DNA from: Trochalopteron elliotii
Lineage: Eukaryota; Chordata; Aves; Passeriformes; Leiothrichidae
DNA: 64,000 nucleotides
Reading direction: 5' to 3'
NCBI GenBank assembly: GCA_024734555.1
Contig: JANPWX010000251.1
Coordinates: forward strand, 294,109-358,108
Shown: one piece after another, positions 22,691-34,412 of the stretch
How the letters are laid out: each line of letters starts with the position of its first letter
Position numbering within the stretch: position 1 is the first letter of the stretch
Translations under genes and position numbers: made by a program
The notes under the pieces: generated by a model
Told to the model about the DNA's origin: nothing
Seen by the model: the letters and a program-made list of their open reading frames with translations, nothing else
Databases searched by the model: none

Positions 22691-25600
22691 ACATTAGATG
22701 TCCATCTGGATGGAGAAGAGAATGAAGAGAACATCCCTTCATATGTAGGCCAGGAAACTCAATCATTAATCTAACAGCTTTCTCTTCAGAGTGCTGTGTT
22801 AAACCAAAAAGTTAACTCAGATCTAAAAACCAGTGCAGTGCAGACTTGGGAAAATGTGGAGAACTAAATGAGATAGAGAGCAATGCATATCTATAATGGT
22901 GAGATAATAACATGTCCTTCTCCTGCTTCCTTGGTCATTCAAAATCTCAACATTCCATGTAGAGAAAACCCTTTGGAATTCGATTTCCAACATTAACTCT
23001 TCAATGTCAACTTTATTCCATATAATTAAACAAGCAGTGCAACTGAATTTGAGAGGAGTGTCCAAAAACCTCATAAAGGAGATTATTCTAAGTAATTGCT
23101 ATCAAATGCCATTAAATTCTGAATGGCGTTAAGCCCCCTCCACCCGCCTGCAGAGGCACTCTCATTTAGGATTAAAGGGACCTTTATTTGATTTGTTTTA
23201 CTTCAATACAAAATAAATTAGGTTGACCTGAATTAAGGCCTCTTTGATACTCAGGAAGAGTGTCTACACAGGGATTTACTATGCTTTAATTGGTCCACTT
23301 CAAAAGTTAATTTGGATATTTTTTCCCAACATGCCCCAAACTTACCCTAGAGTACATGTGTCATATTTATAAAATGGCAGAGAAACTCAAGCACAGGGCT
23401 CTGTGAATCTACATTCATAATTTACCATTTCAATGAGCATATTGGCCCTGCTGAGCACTCCTTAGCACTGGCATATACTTAAATGGTAAATAATTGTGGG
23501 ATTCACCTCACCAAACCTTGGTTGCCCAAAGTGAGGTCTCTAAATTTACATGTTACATGTCCTAACTCCACATGAAGATGTGCAAACCTAGAAGATGACA
23601 AAGCCATTGTGGTAGGCATCCCTGAGGCTGCTGTTAGAGGGCTCCTCTAAGTCCACATAAGGGAAGGCTGTCCCCAAAAGTTCACCTCATATTCCCTTGT
23701 CCTTAGCTGCGTGTTTCCCTGTGTCTCGTGTGCCAGCAAGCATTCATACAGCTGCGGAACAAATCAAGCCGGGAAACTGATCCAACCCAAACCAACTCTG
23801 AACAATACCAACAACGAGAAGAGAGAGAAAAACATGAGTTATGCATCTTGACTTAAGCTGGCTTAATTTTGATTGTGCGACCATATCCGAAAAAAAGCAG
23901 GATGAATTCTTTTCCAGAGATATTTCATTCAGTCTACCAATTAGATGAACTTTGCAAGTTAATTTATAGCAAACACCTAACTGAAGACAACTGAGGAGAA
24001 AGAAACTTACCCCAAGAAATCGTGCTTGTGCCAGCTCCTGTGAATGGAAGTACGTCTGAGTTTCTGAGCAATATTTATACCTTGGAACATGTGGTTAAAT
24101 GTCTTTCCTTCAATTTTTTACAGCAAGCATTGGCAAAGAAAGTTGAAAACTCTTTTAAGTGCACAATTAATAGTACCTTGAAGGGGCCTGGTTTTCAGAA
24201 AATGCTGAGAGCCAGTCCTGTGAAAACCATCACTCATGTGGGGCACTCAGAACTGCTAACCAGTTTTGAGACATTTGGCCCTATTTAAAAACAGTTCACA
24301 TAAATTAACTTTTAAAATAAATCAGCACATAGATATTTTAATCCAACCATGTGCACAGCAAGAAATGATCTTTGTATGTGCGGCACTGCTGATCCTGTTA
24401 CACATGGATCAGACAACACATCATGCGTTTCAAGAATATCTTGCCTCGTGGTCAAAAGGCCTGAGTGCTCATCTTGAACAGCCTGGAAACCAGAGCCCCT
24501 GAAATCATAATGCACGGACTTCGGAGTAGCAAAGGGCAGAAGAGATGAATAGTGTAAGAGCTGAGAATCCATCTGAATAGAAGGGATGTCACAGGGCCAC
24601 AAAGGACAGTTGAGACATTTCTTTGCCCTGGTGGGTTTGTGGGCCCTGCTGCTCACTGCCTGACATCAGCCACTTGGAATGCCAGTAATATAACACCCCT
24701 GTGACACTCGTGCTCCTGCCGTACAGTTTTATTGCCCTGCTTCCACTCTCTCTGGTTTATATCGGATTGTGTTTTCCAAAGACAGGCAATAAAGAGAGGA
24801 GGAGGGGAAGGGGGATTTATAGCCTGCTAAACTAAACTTCCCTGGGCTTGCTGTCCTCTGTCCCAGCCCTCCTCTTGCTGCCCTGACCAGTCTGGAGGAA
24901 CAGTGCTTACAGCAAAGTCTCAGGGTGTGAAGGACAAGGCTTGTCAGAGACTACTTGGGTTCTCTTCTTGGGAGGTCAGGGAGCACACACCGGTCACCCA
25001 CCAGCTCTGCTCCCTTAGTGTCCCAGGCACTGTGCCCTGCTGCCATGGAAAACCATGGTGGTGGTGTCACATGCTAATAGTCTTGACTTGCAGAGTTTGC
25101 CACACAAATCTCTCACTGTTTGTGGAAGGATGGTGGAACAGCTAAAGGCTTACAAAAATCTGCCTCAATGCATCTTTAGTACTTCTGCTTCTGAGAAATG
25201 ATTGTCAAGGTCTCTGTCTCAGCTGATTTAATGTAAAGGTTTGATTTGCTACATGCACGATTTCAAGTGCTGTATGATAGTATGATATGGTTTGGGATGT
25301 TTATAATACAGCCTTAACTAAGCTGAGAGCTTTTAGAATGTGAAGATAAGGATCTCCAAAATGTCACTATGCCCCTCCACAGTCTTTAAGGTGTCTAAGC
25401 TGAGGATATGCAGCTGAAAACAACTGCAACTGCAGTTTTCTGGAAGAGGGAGCTAAAATCCTGAAAGGCTGCCATTTAGACATATCTGCTTTGTGACAGG
25501 CACAATATTAGCACCATATGATTATGGCATTCTCTATAAACATGGGAGGTGGGACAGAGGATATAGGGTTGGATTTGGGACAGAGAACCATTTCTACATA

Positions 25601-28600
25601 GCAAATACATGGTGAAATGCTCATAAAAGGCATAGATCTCTTAAAAAATATTCATCTGAGATGAAAATTCCACTTAGTGGAACACTCAAACTCCTGCACT
25701 ATTCAGAGTTTTTAAAACATCCAGTCTTTGGCAGTATTTCCTGGGAGATGGGATAAATAGATGGCATTCTTCCCTACTGGATTTTCAGTGTGATGTGGTA
25801 TGGAACAGATAGAATGAGAGCAAAGTACCTTTGTGACACAAGTCACTGCGTTCAGGTAACTGTGGCAGATGGGTGGGGAGGCCAACAAACACCAGTAAAA
25901 TGCAAGCACATGCACCATGTAAGCAGTGAAATTACAGTGTGCTCTGCTGTGATAAAACTGTCAAGTGTCTCTGAACTGCCTGTCATCGACAGAAATTTTA
26001 AACCAGCTCTTACTAGTGTGATCTCACAGTGCCAGGTGCTCCCCTCTGCTCTCTCCATCACTGCTTCCTGCTCACCTCCACCTCTGGCAGCTGCCCCAGC
26101 CGTGGTGGGCAAGGGGAACACAGCAAGCAGTGGAAGGGATTGCCTCAGCTTCTCTGGGGAGTGGAGAGAGTAGGATGGGATGAAATGCAGAATGGTAAGT
26201 GCAGTCTGCAAGGGACCTGTGAAACTATGATGTTCAAACTGTTTTAAGACAGCACTGAACAAAGGACAAGAGAAAATACTGCACTGTGAGGAAAAAACCA
26301 GCAAAGACAGAGATGTAATGGGACTTCTGAATGTACCACTTCTCTGAGAGTCTGCATGTCACAGCTTCTCATTCCAGTTCAGCTGCACACCACAGGACAT
26401 GCCAAATGATACCAACCAAAAAGCACCCACCATTTAGGTTACCAGATGGTTGTTTTACACTTTTTCTCTTTCTTTTTTAATTTTCTCTCATGAACCAAAA
26501 CCGTATTGTGTTCTTTAGTGCAACATGTAAAAAAGAAAAAGGGAATCTGTCTTGAACACTGGTCACTTCTCCCATAGCACTTATAAGCTAAGCCTGGTTT
26601 TCCTCACAAAAAGCAGAAAGATGGCTCCAATTTCAGGATCTTTTCATTTCCTTCTTAGTTTTGTACAGAGGTAGCAACTCCTGTAAATGGTTTCCCTATA
26701 GGTCTTGAGGGTAAAACACTACTCAGGGCAGATTCTTGTGTTTTAATGCTTTGTCATTATCCATTGTAAGGAGAAAAAAACCCTAATGGGGCAGAGGGAG
26801 AAGGCAAACCTGATGTTTAGAAGGCATCCACTACATGCAGAGAGAAATCCTGCATCTCTTCAGCTGAAGGGACAAGATCCTCTGTATATTGTGCACTCAT
26901 AATTTATTTACATATTTACTACTTATGCTTTGTATGTCTTTAGAAACTAGAACCTAATCAATATTAATGATAATAACATTCCAATTATTATTTAAATAAA
27001 ATTCCAGCTTCACAAAATCTCGGGGAATGTAACCATGCTGTTCTCTGTAGTGCATTACACAGATGTGCAGGGCTTGCAGCAGCAGCCAAAATTCTCAACA
27101 ATTCAGTGAAACACAAGCTGAGTATTAGAATGGGGTTTATCTTTTGCTGCAATGACAGGGCATGTTAAATGCAAAAGTGTCTCTAGACACAATTTCCCCT
27201 GTATTACAGACTGATAAGCAAGGACCACATCAGAATAATTAAATCCAACTTCTTTAAAAAGAGAACCAGCATAAACTGACTAAGGACTCATTTTCACCTG
27301 TTAGTTCCTGGAAGATCAACTACTCTGGACACTTCTAAATAAACTGGCATTACTCATCCATAACACATCTATTCATACTTTCTTGAATTTTCCCTGTTCA
27401 GAGCAAGAGATAAAGGAGCCATTTACACACCAGAATTCCAGATTAGGTCTAAGTGGAAGTTATTTTTACTCATCCTTCACTGATTATCTATTTGGGTATT
27501 AATTCTGCTGTTTGTGAGTGAGATTGCAAGTGTTCTTGTGGGATTTTTTTCCTCAGGGTAGTTTCACATTAAACTTCCTCTGCATTCTGAAATACTTAAC
27601 ACAACTCTCTGCAAAGACTCCTGACAAAACCAGTGCTTATTAAAGAGTTACAGAACCTCAGCCTATCTTAGATGCTGCCATGGTTTCCAGTCTAGCAATA
27701 CACAAGTTAGAGCAGTATTTTCTGCCAGATTTTCAGTTATGTTAATCTGATATAAACATCTCTCCCACCTTCATGCTTTTATTTCCTGCTTGCCCTGCAT
27801 AGTACTTAATGCATTTAACAATTGCTTCATCTGAAGTATTTCTAGTGAAATAAAAACAAATCCTGGACCCTTTCCTTCTCTATTTCTGCTGCTTATTAAC
27901 CCAAGGTGATTTAGGACATCCTTGAGCCTTACAGCATTTGAAATTTATTTTGGGAGCTGTGTGCTTAGGGACATATGGAAGAGGTTATTTATTCCAAAGA
28001 GCCATCCAGCAGTGATGATGTCACCAGCAAAACACTGTATCAGCCTCAGTTGGTTTGCTACCAAATCACTGCCTTGAGTTTCCTATATGTGGTGGTACCT
28101 GCTGATATACAGGGTGCCTGTATATAATTGGCATATAGATTATTTATTTTGCTAGAAATACTTAAAATTAGCTTTTGTGCTCTTATTTTTTGCCTTCTTG
28201 AAACCCCTGGTCATGAACTTTTGCAATAGACAAAGATCTATTGTAAACAAGTTCCATCCCAATCTAAAGTGAAAGGCAGCTCAGTCATGGCAGGGTGAAC
28301 TCCTGGGCAGCTCTTTGACTGCTTCCTTTGCATGCACAACAACAGATGACAGATTTGTGAATAAAGTGATCTAAAATGAGGATGCTTTTCTGTAGACTCC
28401 TATGCAGATTTAGTTGAGTTTGAAGAAATTCTGCTACAGGTAGCTCATATTATTTTCAGTGCTGGTTCTAAAATTCCTGGCTTCCTCCTGAGACTAGCAG
28501 TATTCCAATCTTGCCCTTGGTTCTAGGCAACATATACTGGTAAAAACTATCCAGGGCAAGGAGTAGACACAGCCCCTTCACTGGGGTTTTTCTGCTAGTT

Positions 28601-31600
28601 ATGACTTGGCTGCTCCAAAATCCAAGCAGTGGAGTGTCAGACTTACCTTGTGGAACACAGCACAGAGTCATAGAAAACAGGTCAAGAAAGAAGTCAGCAG
28701 ATCTCCTAAGCCATCTCCTTCCCTGGGACTGCTATACTTGCAGTCTTCCTCAATGAGAAGTGAAGGATTGGGATGGAATGCTTTTTACAGGATGAACTAC
28801 AGATTTCCTCTTTACGATCTTTAAGAAATCATTCAGCACAGCATAAGCAAAGCCGTACAACCCCTCTAGTTTCCATATGGTTATTGAGGAGCTTAAATAC
28901 TGCTGATAAAATGCTATAGGGCCATGCACTGCTGGATTGAAATGCATATAAAAGTGTCCAAAGTGTTTTTTCTCACAGTTTTGACTCTCTTAGCAATTGA
29001 TTCAGTGGGATGTAAATACCCATGGGAAGATTCTGTCTGAGTACTGAATTAGGTCCTTTACAGTACTGAGCCACTGGTAAGTGAATTGTGACATTCTGGA
29101 ATTTCAGATGCTTTACTACCTGTAAGTGTTAGTGTGCAATATTGCTTGTTGCAAATAGCTCAGAATCAGGCCACTGTGAATATCCCACCTGCAAATTCAC
29201 CCCAAGTGAGCCAGTTACAGGATTCAGGTGACAGAAATACTGTACACCCACTGGTGACTGAACAGCACATTCCAAGTGTGCCATGAACAACTGCTCATTC
29301 AGTGTGTACTTTCTGCAGACATTCAGATATTAAATTCTCCCTTATCCATGTACACTGCTATATACTCTGAATATTTGCTGGCCCACAGAGTATCTTGCTA
29401 TGATGAAGTCCATAAGTCTCTCAAGATTCTAGGGTATGTTCATAAAAATATTACTCAACTCTTAGCTGTAACAAGTACAGGACTGGGATTCTGTGTTAGA
29501 GGAGTGGTCAGAATATTATTGGGACATAATGGGAGCAATTTGTGTGAAACAGTTATTTGCTACCTGGAAACTTGGGAGGGTGGGAAGATAAGTGCAAAAA
29601 GGGACCAAACCTGCAGTGTAAGGGTGAGTGGGTCATGGATGATACAAGCAGTCACTGCTATCAGTCACTCTAAGCAAACACACACTTCCTCTTGGAAGCT
29701 TTTTCTTTCCCCTCAAAATGCATTGTTTCATACCAATTCCTCTTCTCCATTCCCTTAACTTCAAGCAAACAAAGCAGATCATGTCTAACGTAATATTACG
29801 TCACCTCTAGGGAAGAATAAAGCTCTCACGTTCCTCTCCTACTTCAATAATTCTATTTATAGACCTTTTTTTTTTCCTATGCCAATTTCTCATCTGTTAT
29901 TTCTTCGGTCTTGTCCACTTCTTATTCCTATAATGGATCAGAATCTTTCCTATATCTTCTACAGACTTCTTAAGCTGTGCATGTTTGGTTAAAGGGTCCT
30001 ATTAACAACAGAGATTGTTTGTATGACCTAATTAGATCTCCACAGAGACAGCCTTAATAGGCCCTTTTGGTTTTTTTGGATTGTCTGCAAAGTAATAGTG
30101 CAATGGCAGTGTTCATTTTGCTTGGCTGTATCAGGCCATATATCACATCCTTTTCCTTCCAGTCCTTCAAGTAAGCTTGTCTCATACTTATTTTGGTTTC
30201 AAATTATAGATTATAAATTTCACTTCTCTCCACTTTTCCCTATAATTTGACCCCCAGCTGTTGAAACTACTTCGAGTGATTCCCCCTGCCCACCATCCAC
30301 CCCATGGTTTCATATGAAAGACAGTCCTGGCTTTAGGAACAAATGACGTCCCTCGGACCAGCTGTGCCTAATAAAAATCCAACCTCCAGCTCTCACTTCC
30401 CTTGCTCAAGAGGGCAAAATTGATTTGAAAGTGCTGATGATAAGATACATGGGAATACAAAATCTGCCTCAGTCGACAGACCAAAGCTGTGCACCGTGAC
30501 ACAGAACGATGCTGTCAGTTCCTCCACTGCCCTATAACTACAAGTTATTGCACTTGTCCTAGAGACGGGATATTTGTACACTTAACTTACCCTTGTTTAG
30601 TCTGGCAAGAGTTATTTTCATTCCTGAAGTGCCATAGCAAATACTAGAAAATACCAGTTGCCCTCTAGGGTCCATTAGGATCAGTTCATGTTGTGAAAAA
30701 CACTCCCTAGTACTGGATGGGCACTAGAAGCAGTTTTCCAGTAACCCTGTGGAATGCCTAACCAGGAAAACAAGGTGGCTTTGAGCTGGCAGAGAGCCTG
30801 CAGCACCTGCAGTGCACAGCCAGGGCTGGGAGGTGGCAGGAGCTGACACTACCCACTCTTACCTGCCTGTCCTGGCAGGCAGACCAGAGGCTGCCTACAC
30901 ATGGCTGTGTGACAGAACAGAGCTGCACCAGAGCACGTTTCAAACCACTCCACTGCCTGGGCAGTGAATATTCAAAACATCACCTCTTTCCTGGTCTTTT
31001 CCTCTCATCAGCCAAAGCAGGGCATTTCTGTAATACTTAGTGCTGAGGCAAAAACAATTACTTGATTTTTTTCCCCTGTTTCCTGCTGGAGAGTTTTTCT
31101 GTTCAGCATTCCTAAACTTCTTTTAAAATCTGCATCCTTCCTTCTCTTCACCCTTTTCTGTACTCTGATAATTAGGGATATTTCTGTAGACCTGTTTGAG
31201 GACATTTTATGGAACTCTAATACAGAATATTTTAATGAGATTTCTAGTATATCTGGGTATCAGGCAATTTCAAGATATCACTCTCCAGTTTTTAGTTCCA
31301 TTTAATCCCTCAGTTCCTAAAGGAAACCAGCAGATACAGGACACCTACAAATGATCAGAGAAAAATAGTCCAGAATCCTTCTCACAGTTCAGTGTGTTAG
31401 CTACGGAATAAGGGGATTTAAATGCAAATTAAATGCTTTTGTTACTACTGTAGAGTGTGAAAATGTTCACAATCAAAAGAAATAAACATGTCAATGCTGT
31501 ATTCAAAATTTGAATCAAGGCTACACCTGCCCATTCCCGCATTTTGTTAGGAACCTGATTCTGCAGATATAACCCTTCTCTGCCACTGAAAACTGAACAA

Positions 31601-32147
31601 TTTCAATGATTTGGTGAGCCAAGGCTACTTATCATCTTCCAGAAAGTTCTGACAAGTTTATAGAACTGAGCTCTTAACTACACACTGGTGTAAGCAAGGC
31701 AGCTGGGGATTCCCAGCTTTTTCACACCTCCCATGGTTCATCGAGCAACTCCCCAAAATCCTGGACAGAGAACATCAGTTTTGTCCTGAAACTGCTGCCT
31801 ACAGAGTATTTTGTACAATGGATTTACCACTGGCTGTAATAACAGGGCCTCTGTGTGTTCCATTGGAAGAGAATTCAACTGTCTCACAGGTCTTATCATT
31901 AAAAAACGTTTCTGGTGCTCAGCTAAAATGCAGTAATATCCAATCAGAACTGCAGCCTTGCTTAACTATGGCTGATCAATGACAATAAGTTAATTAAATA
32001 CACAGTTTAGAGCGAAACACAGGAGAATAAACTTCAGAACAATGAGTACCCCAGGGAGAACTTTTTAATTTTCAGAAACTGCCTCAATTACCTTCTGTAT
32101 TTTTGCTCCAACAAACATGACAATATAGAGGAAACACTGATTTTGGT
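22691..32147. other. Unique noncoding DNA, about 9.4 kb
   Basis: No exon recognised. Two parts keep CpGs or motif density above background: 23700-23990, and 24660-24900, where a GATTTATAGCC-type AT patch sits in GC-richer DNA. A third GC-richer block is at 30760-30960, with a 7-bp-stem hairpin near 30864-30883. The largest open frames are 150 codons minus at 25852-26304 and 160 codons plus at 29276-29758. They have no domain and overlap open frames on other strands or phases, as chance frames do. Confidence 0.65.
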
Positions 32148-32270
32148 TCACAGAATATTCTGAGTTGGAAGGGACCCACAACAACCACTGAGCCCAACTC
32201 TTAAATATTTATGGCCCATACAGGGATGGAACCTACAACCTTGGTGTTATTAGCACCATGCTCTAACCAA
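32148..32270 (-). mobile_element. tRNA-Ile-derived SINE with CR1-like tail (TguSINE1-like)
   Basis: On the minus strand, from 32270 down, the sequence follows a tRNA-Ile from just after its A box. It has TTGGTTAGAGCATGGTGC, then the anticodon-loop piece TAATAACACCAAGG, then a B-box-like GGTTCCATCCC, then the acceptor-end TATGGGCCA. Near 32211 it passes into CCCTTCCAACTCAGAATATTCTGTGAA, a CR1-type 3' tail. The 5' end, including the A box, is missing, so this copy is truncated and cannot drive its own pol III transcription. tRNA-Ile plus CR1-tail SINEs are known from passerines, which supports a songbird source. Family naming is from memory, not a database match. Confidence 0.85.
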
Positions 32271-32452
32271 GAGTGAAATTAATTTTATAGGGAATCATCT
32301 TGATTCTTGTTACTTCCATAAGTTTCAGCCTTTAGTATTATCTGAATGCTTGAATCTTGCTAGTTCCAGTGTGGACCAGGAGATGGGGAAAGGCCACTCA
32401 AGCCCTCACACTGAAAGAAGAAACGAAGGTATTTTCTGTGTACTTTGTGATG
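32271..32452. other. Spacer between SINE and AT-rich tract
   Basis: Unique sequence with no recognised element. The SINE's missing 5' part is not found here. Confidence 0.5.
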
Positions 32453-32495
32453 ACAAATTAATTTAGTTAATTAAATTAATTTTATTTTATTTGAC
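32453..32495. repeat. TTAATTAA-type AT-rich tract
   Basis: Overlapping AATTAATTT and TTAATTAAATTAA blocks form an imperfect palindrome. It is a low-complexity AT tract upstream of the CR1 fragment. Confidence 0.65.
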
Positions 32496-32608
32496 TCCAT
32501 AGGCCATGAGTGAGTTTAATAGAATGCCACAAAGCTGAGTTTGGAAAATAATTGTCACCCTCATCTCCAGCTGAGGGCAGCCCACATTCTCCTATTACAG
32601 ACTTCCAA

Positions 32609-32805
32609 GGCTGTGAGGTGAAGTCCTGGCATAGGTTGCCCAGAGAAACTGTGGCTGCCTCATCCCTGGAGATGTCCACAGCCAAGCTGGACAAGGCTTG
32701 GAGCGACACGGGATAGTAGAAGGTGTCCCTGCTCATGGCAGGGATTAGGACGAGTTGAAACTTGAAGGCCTCTTCCAACACAAACCATTCTGTGACCCTC
32801 TAATA
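32609..32805 (+). mobile_element. CR1 LINE 3'-end fragment, plus orientation
   Basis: It runs through landmark CR1 3'-end phrases. These are GGTTGCCCAGAGAAACTGTGG, a CATCCCTGGAGATGT piece, GCTGGACAAGGCTTGGAGC, GAAGGTGTCCCTGCTCATGG and finally CTTCCAACACAAACCATTCTGTGA. Only the terminal about 200 bp are present, the usual 5' truncation of avian CR1 insertions. It is moderately diverged, with no reverse-transcriptase coding part. A 99-codon minus frame and a 69-codon plus frame overlapping it are products of the repeat. Confidence 0.9.
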
Positions 32806-32942
32806 CCCAAGAGGATCTCTTCCTCAAACCTACCTGGGATGTCCCTGGCACTGGAATGTGCTCCTGGAAGGATATGGGTGACCAGCTACCTGCTGTGGTG
32901 GCAGAGGGACAGGGAGGGCAGAGCAATGGCAGCCCAAGCAGT

Positions 32943-33841
32943 GGAGGGACACAAGGCACAGTGATGTGGCCCTGAGGTCCAAGGGCAGGAAGCCATGACG
33001 CACGGAGGGACATGGGGTATCACGGTGATGCAGCCCTCAGGCCCAAATGAGTGAAGCCATGAGGTGCGGAGAGACACAAGGGGCGGTGATGCGGCCCTGA
33101 GGCCCAAATGAGGGTAGCCATGAAGCGTGGAGGGACATGAGGTGCAGTGATGTGGCCCTGAGGCCCAAGGGTGGGAAGCCGTGAGGTGCGGAGGGATATG
33201 AGGTGCAGTGATGCGGCTATGAAGCTCAAGGGCAGGAAGCCATGAGGTGCGGAGGGACACAAGGTGCGGTGATGCAGCCATGAGGCTCAAGGGCCAGAAG
33301 CTGTGAGGCACGGAGGGACACAAGGGGCGGTGATGCGGCCCTCAGGCCCAAATGAGGGAAGCCATGAGCAGCGGAGGGACACAAGGTGCAGTGATGCGGC
33401 TCTAAGGCCCAAGGGTGGGAAACCGTGCGGTGCGGAGGGACATGGGGTATCACAGTGATGCGGCCCTCAGGCCCAAATGAGGGAAGACATGAAGCGCAGA
33501 GGGACATGAGGTGCAGTGATGTGGCCCTGAGGCCCAAGGGTGAGAAGCCATGAGGTGTGGAGGGACACGAGGTGCAGCGATGCAGCCATGAGGCTCAAGG
33601 GCGGGAAGCCGTGAGGCGTGGAGGGACACAAGGTGCAGTGATGTGGCTCTGGGGCCCAAGGGCGAGAAGCCGTGAGGTGCGGAAGGACATGAGGCGCGGT
33701 GATGCGGCCATGACACTCAAGGGCAGGAAGCCATGAGGTGTGGAGGGATATGAGGCGTGGTGATGCGACCCTCAGGACCAAGGGCTGGAAGCCGTCAGGT
33801 GGGAAGGGGCACGAATTGTCATGGTGATGTGGCCCCTCAGG
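32943..33841 (+). repeat. 61-bp minisatellite, about 14.7 copies
   Basis: Units begin GGAGGGACA and contain GTGATGCGGCCCTGAGGCCCAA, then GAAGCCRTGAGG. Unit starts fall at 32943, 33004, 33068, 33129, 33190, 33251, 33312, 33373, 33434, 33498, 33559, 33620, 33681, 33742 and about 33803. The step is 61 bp except for the units at 33004 and 33434, which are 64 bp and share a GGGGTATCAC variant. Sub-types recur (AAATGAGGG versus AAGGGTGGG; CCATGAGGCTCAAGG), suggesting higher-order duplication. Because 61 is not divisible by 3, reading frame shifts each copy, and the minus strand is open in long stretches of all frames. Those frames (up to 145 codons) are not genes. The array is CpG-bearing and sits between oppositely oriented CR1 ends. 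Confidence 0.97.
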
Positions 33842-33902
33842 GAGCACTCGCAGTGGGACGAGGTTGAGGGCAAAGAAGTGACCTCAGGCACAGTAAACAT
33901 GG

Positions 33903-34134
33903 CTTTCACAAGTTCAGACGACAGTCAGGGTTGGAAGGGACCTCTGCAGATCACCCAGTCACACTCCCTTGCAAGGCAGGGTCACCTGGTGCAGGTGACA
34001 AAGGAACACGTCCAAGTGGGTTTGGAATGTCTCCAGAGAGGGAGGCTTCAGGTGTTCCAGTGCTCTGCCACCCTCCATGGAAAGTTTTTCCTCATGCTGA
34101 GGTGGAGCTTCTTATGTTGTAGTTTATGGCCGTT
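33903..34134 (-). mobile_element. CR1 LINE 3'-end fragment, minus orientation
   Basis: Read on the plus strand it gives the reverse complement of a CR1 end: CAGGGTTGGAAGGGACCTCT, then GATCACCCAGTC, GGAACACGTCCAAGTGGG, TTTGGAATGTCTCCAGAGAGG, GTTCCAGTGCTCTGCCACCC and AGTTTTTCCTCATGCTGAGG. The element therefore points leftward, toward the minisatellite and against the plus-strand CR1 at 32.6 kb. It is 5'-truncated with no coding part left. Divergence looks moderate. Confidence 0.92.
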
Positions 34135-34172
34135 CGTGTAGGTATTGTTTGTGAAATGCTACAAATGACTTT

Positions 34173-34412
34173 GAAACTCTTCGTTGTTTGTTTGAGTATC
34201 AACAGTCCATTTCATATTCATTTCAATGACAACCTACCTGAAGGTTTGGTTGTGTCCTGGTCTGCATTTCTAATACTGTGGTTGTTTCTGCTGAAACTCT
34301 TTATTGTTTGTTTCAGTATCAACAGTCAATTTCATGCTCATTTCAATGACAACCTGCCTGAAGGTTTGGTTGTGTCCTGGTCTGCATTTCTAATACTGTG
34401 GTTATTTCTGCT
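34173..34412 (+). repeat. 120-bp tandem duplication (2 copies)
   Basis: Copy 1 is 34173-34292 and copy 2 is 34293-34412. I count 8 differences in 120 positions (about 93% identity). The unit length is a multiple of 3, so the plus frame 34126-34485 (119 codons) carries two 40-residue hydrophobic repeats with the motif FNDNLPEGLVVSW. Of the 8 changes, five alter that peptide's codons by two-base or single-base replacements and the rest are silent, so there is no sign of protein constraint. The frame starts inside the CR1 fragment, which also argues against a gene. Confidence 0.93.

Noticed and set aside
25852..26304. 150-codon minus frame
   Set aside because: It overlaps two open plus frames (25790-26173 and 26029-26247) in a locally GC-richer patch where stops are rare, and it has no recognisable domain.
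29276..29758. 160-codon plus frame
   Set aside because: No domain or homologue recognised, ordinary noncoding composition, no splice or promoter context.
32212..32270. Possible tRNA-Ile gene
   Set aside because: The 5' acceptor strand and A box are missing, and the body runs into a CR1-like tail, so it is a SINE and not a working tRNA gene.
32886..33323. 145-codon minus frame with repeated peptide, and similar frames at 33020, 33226, 33450 and 33467
   Set aside because: All are produced by the 61-bp minisatellite, whose complement rarely contains stops in any phase.
32943..33841. Regularly spaced repeats resembling a CRISPR array
   Set aside because: The units are contiguous with no unique spacers, the genome is avian, and there are no cas genes.
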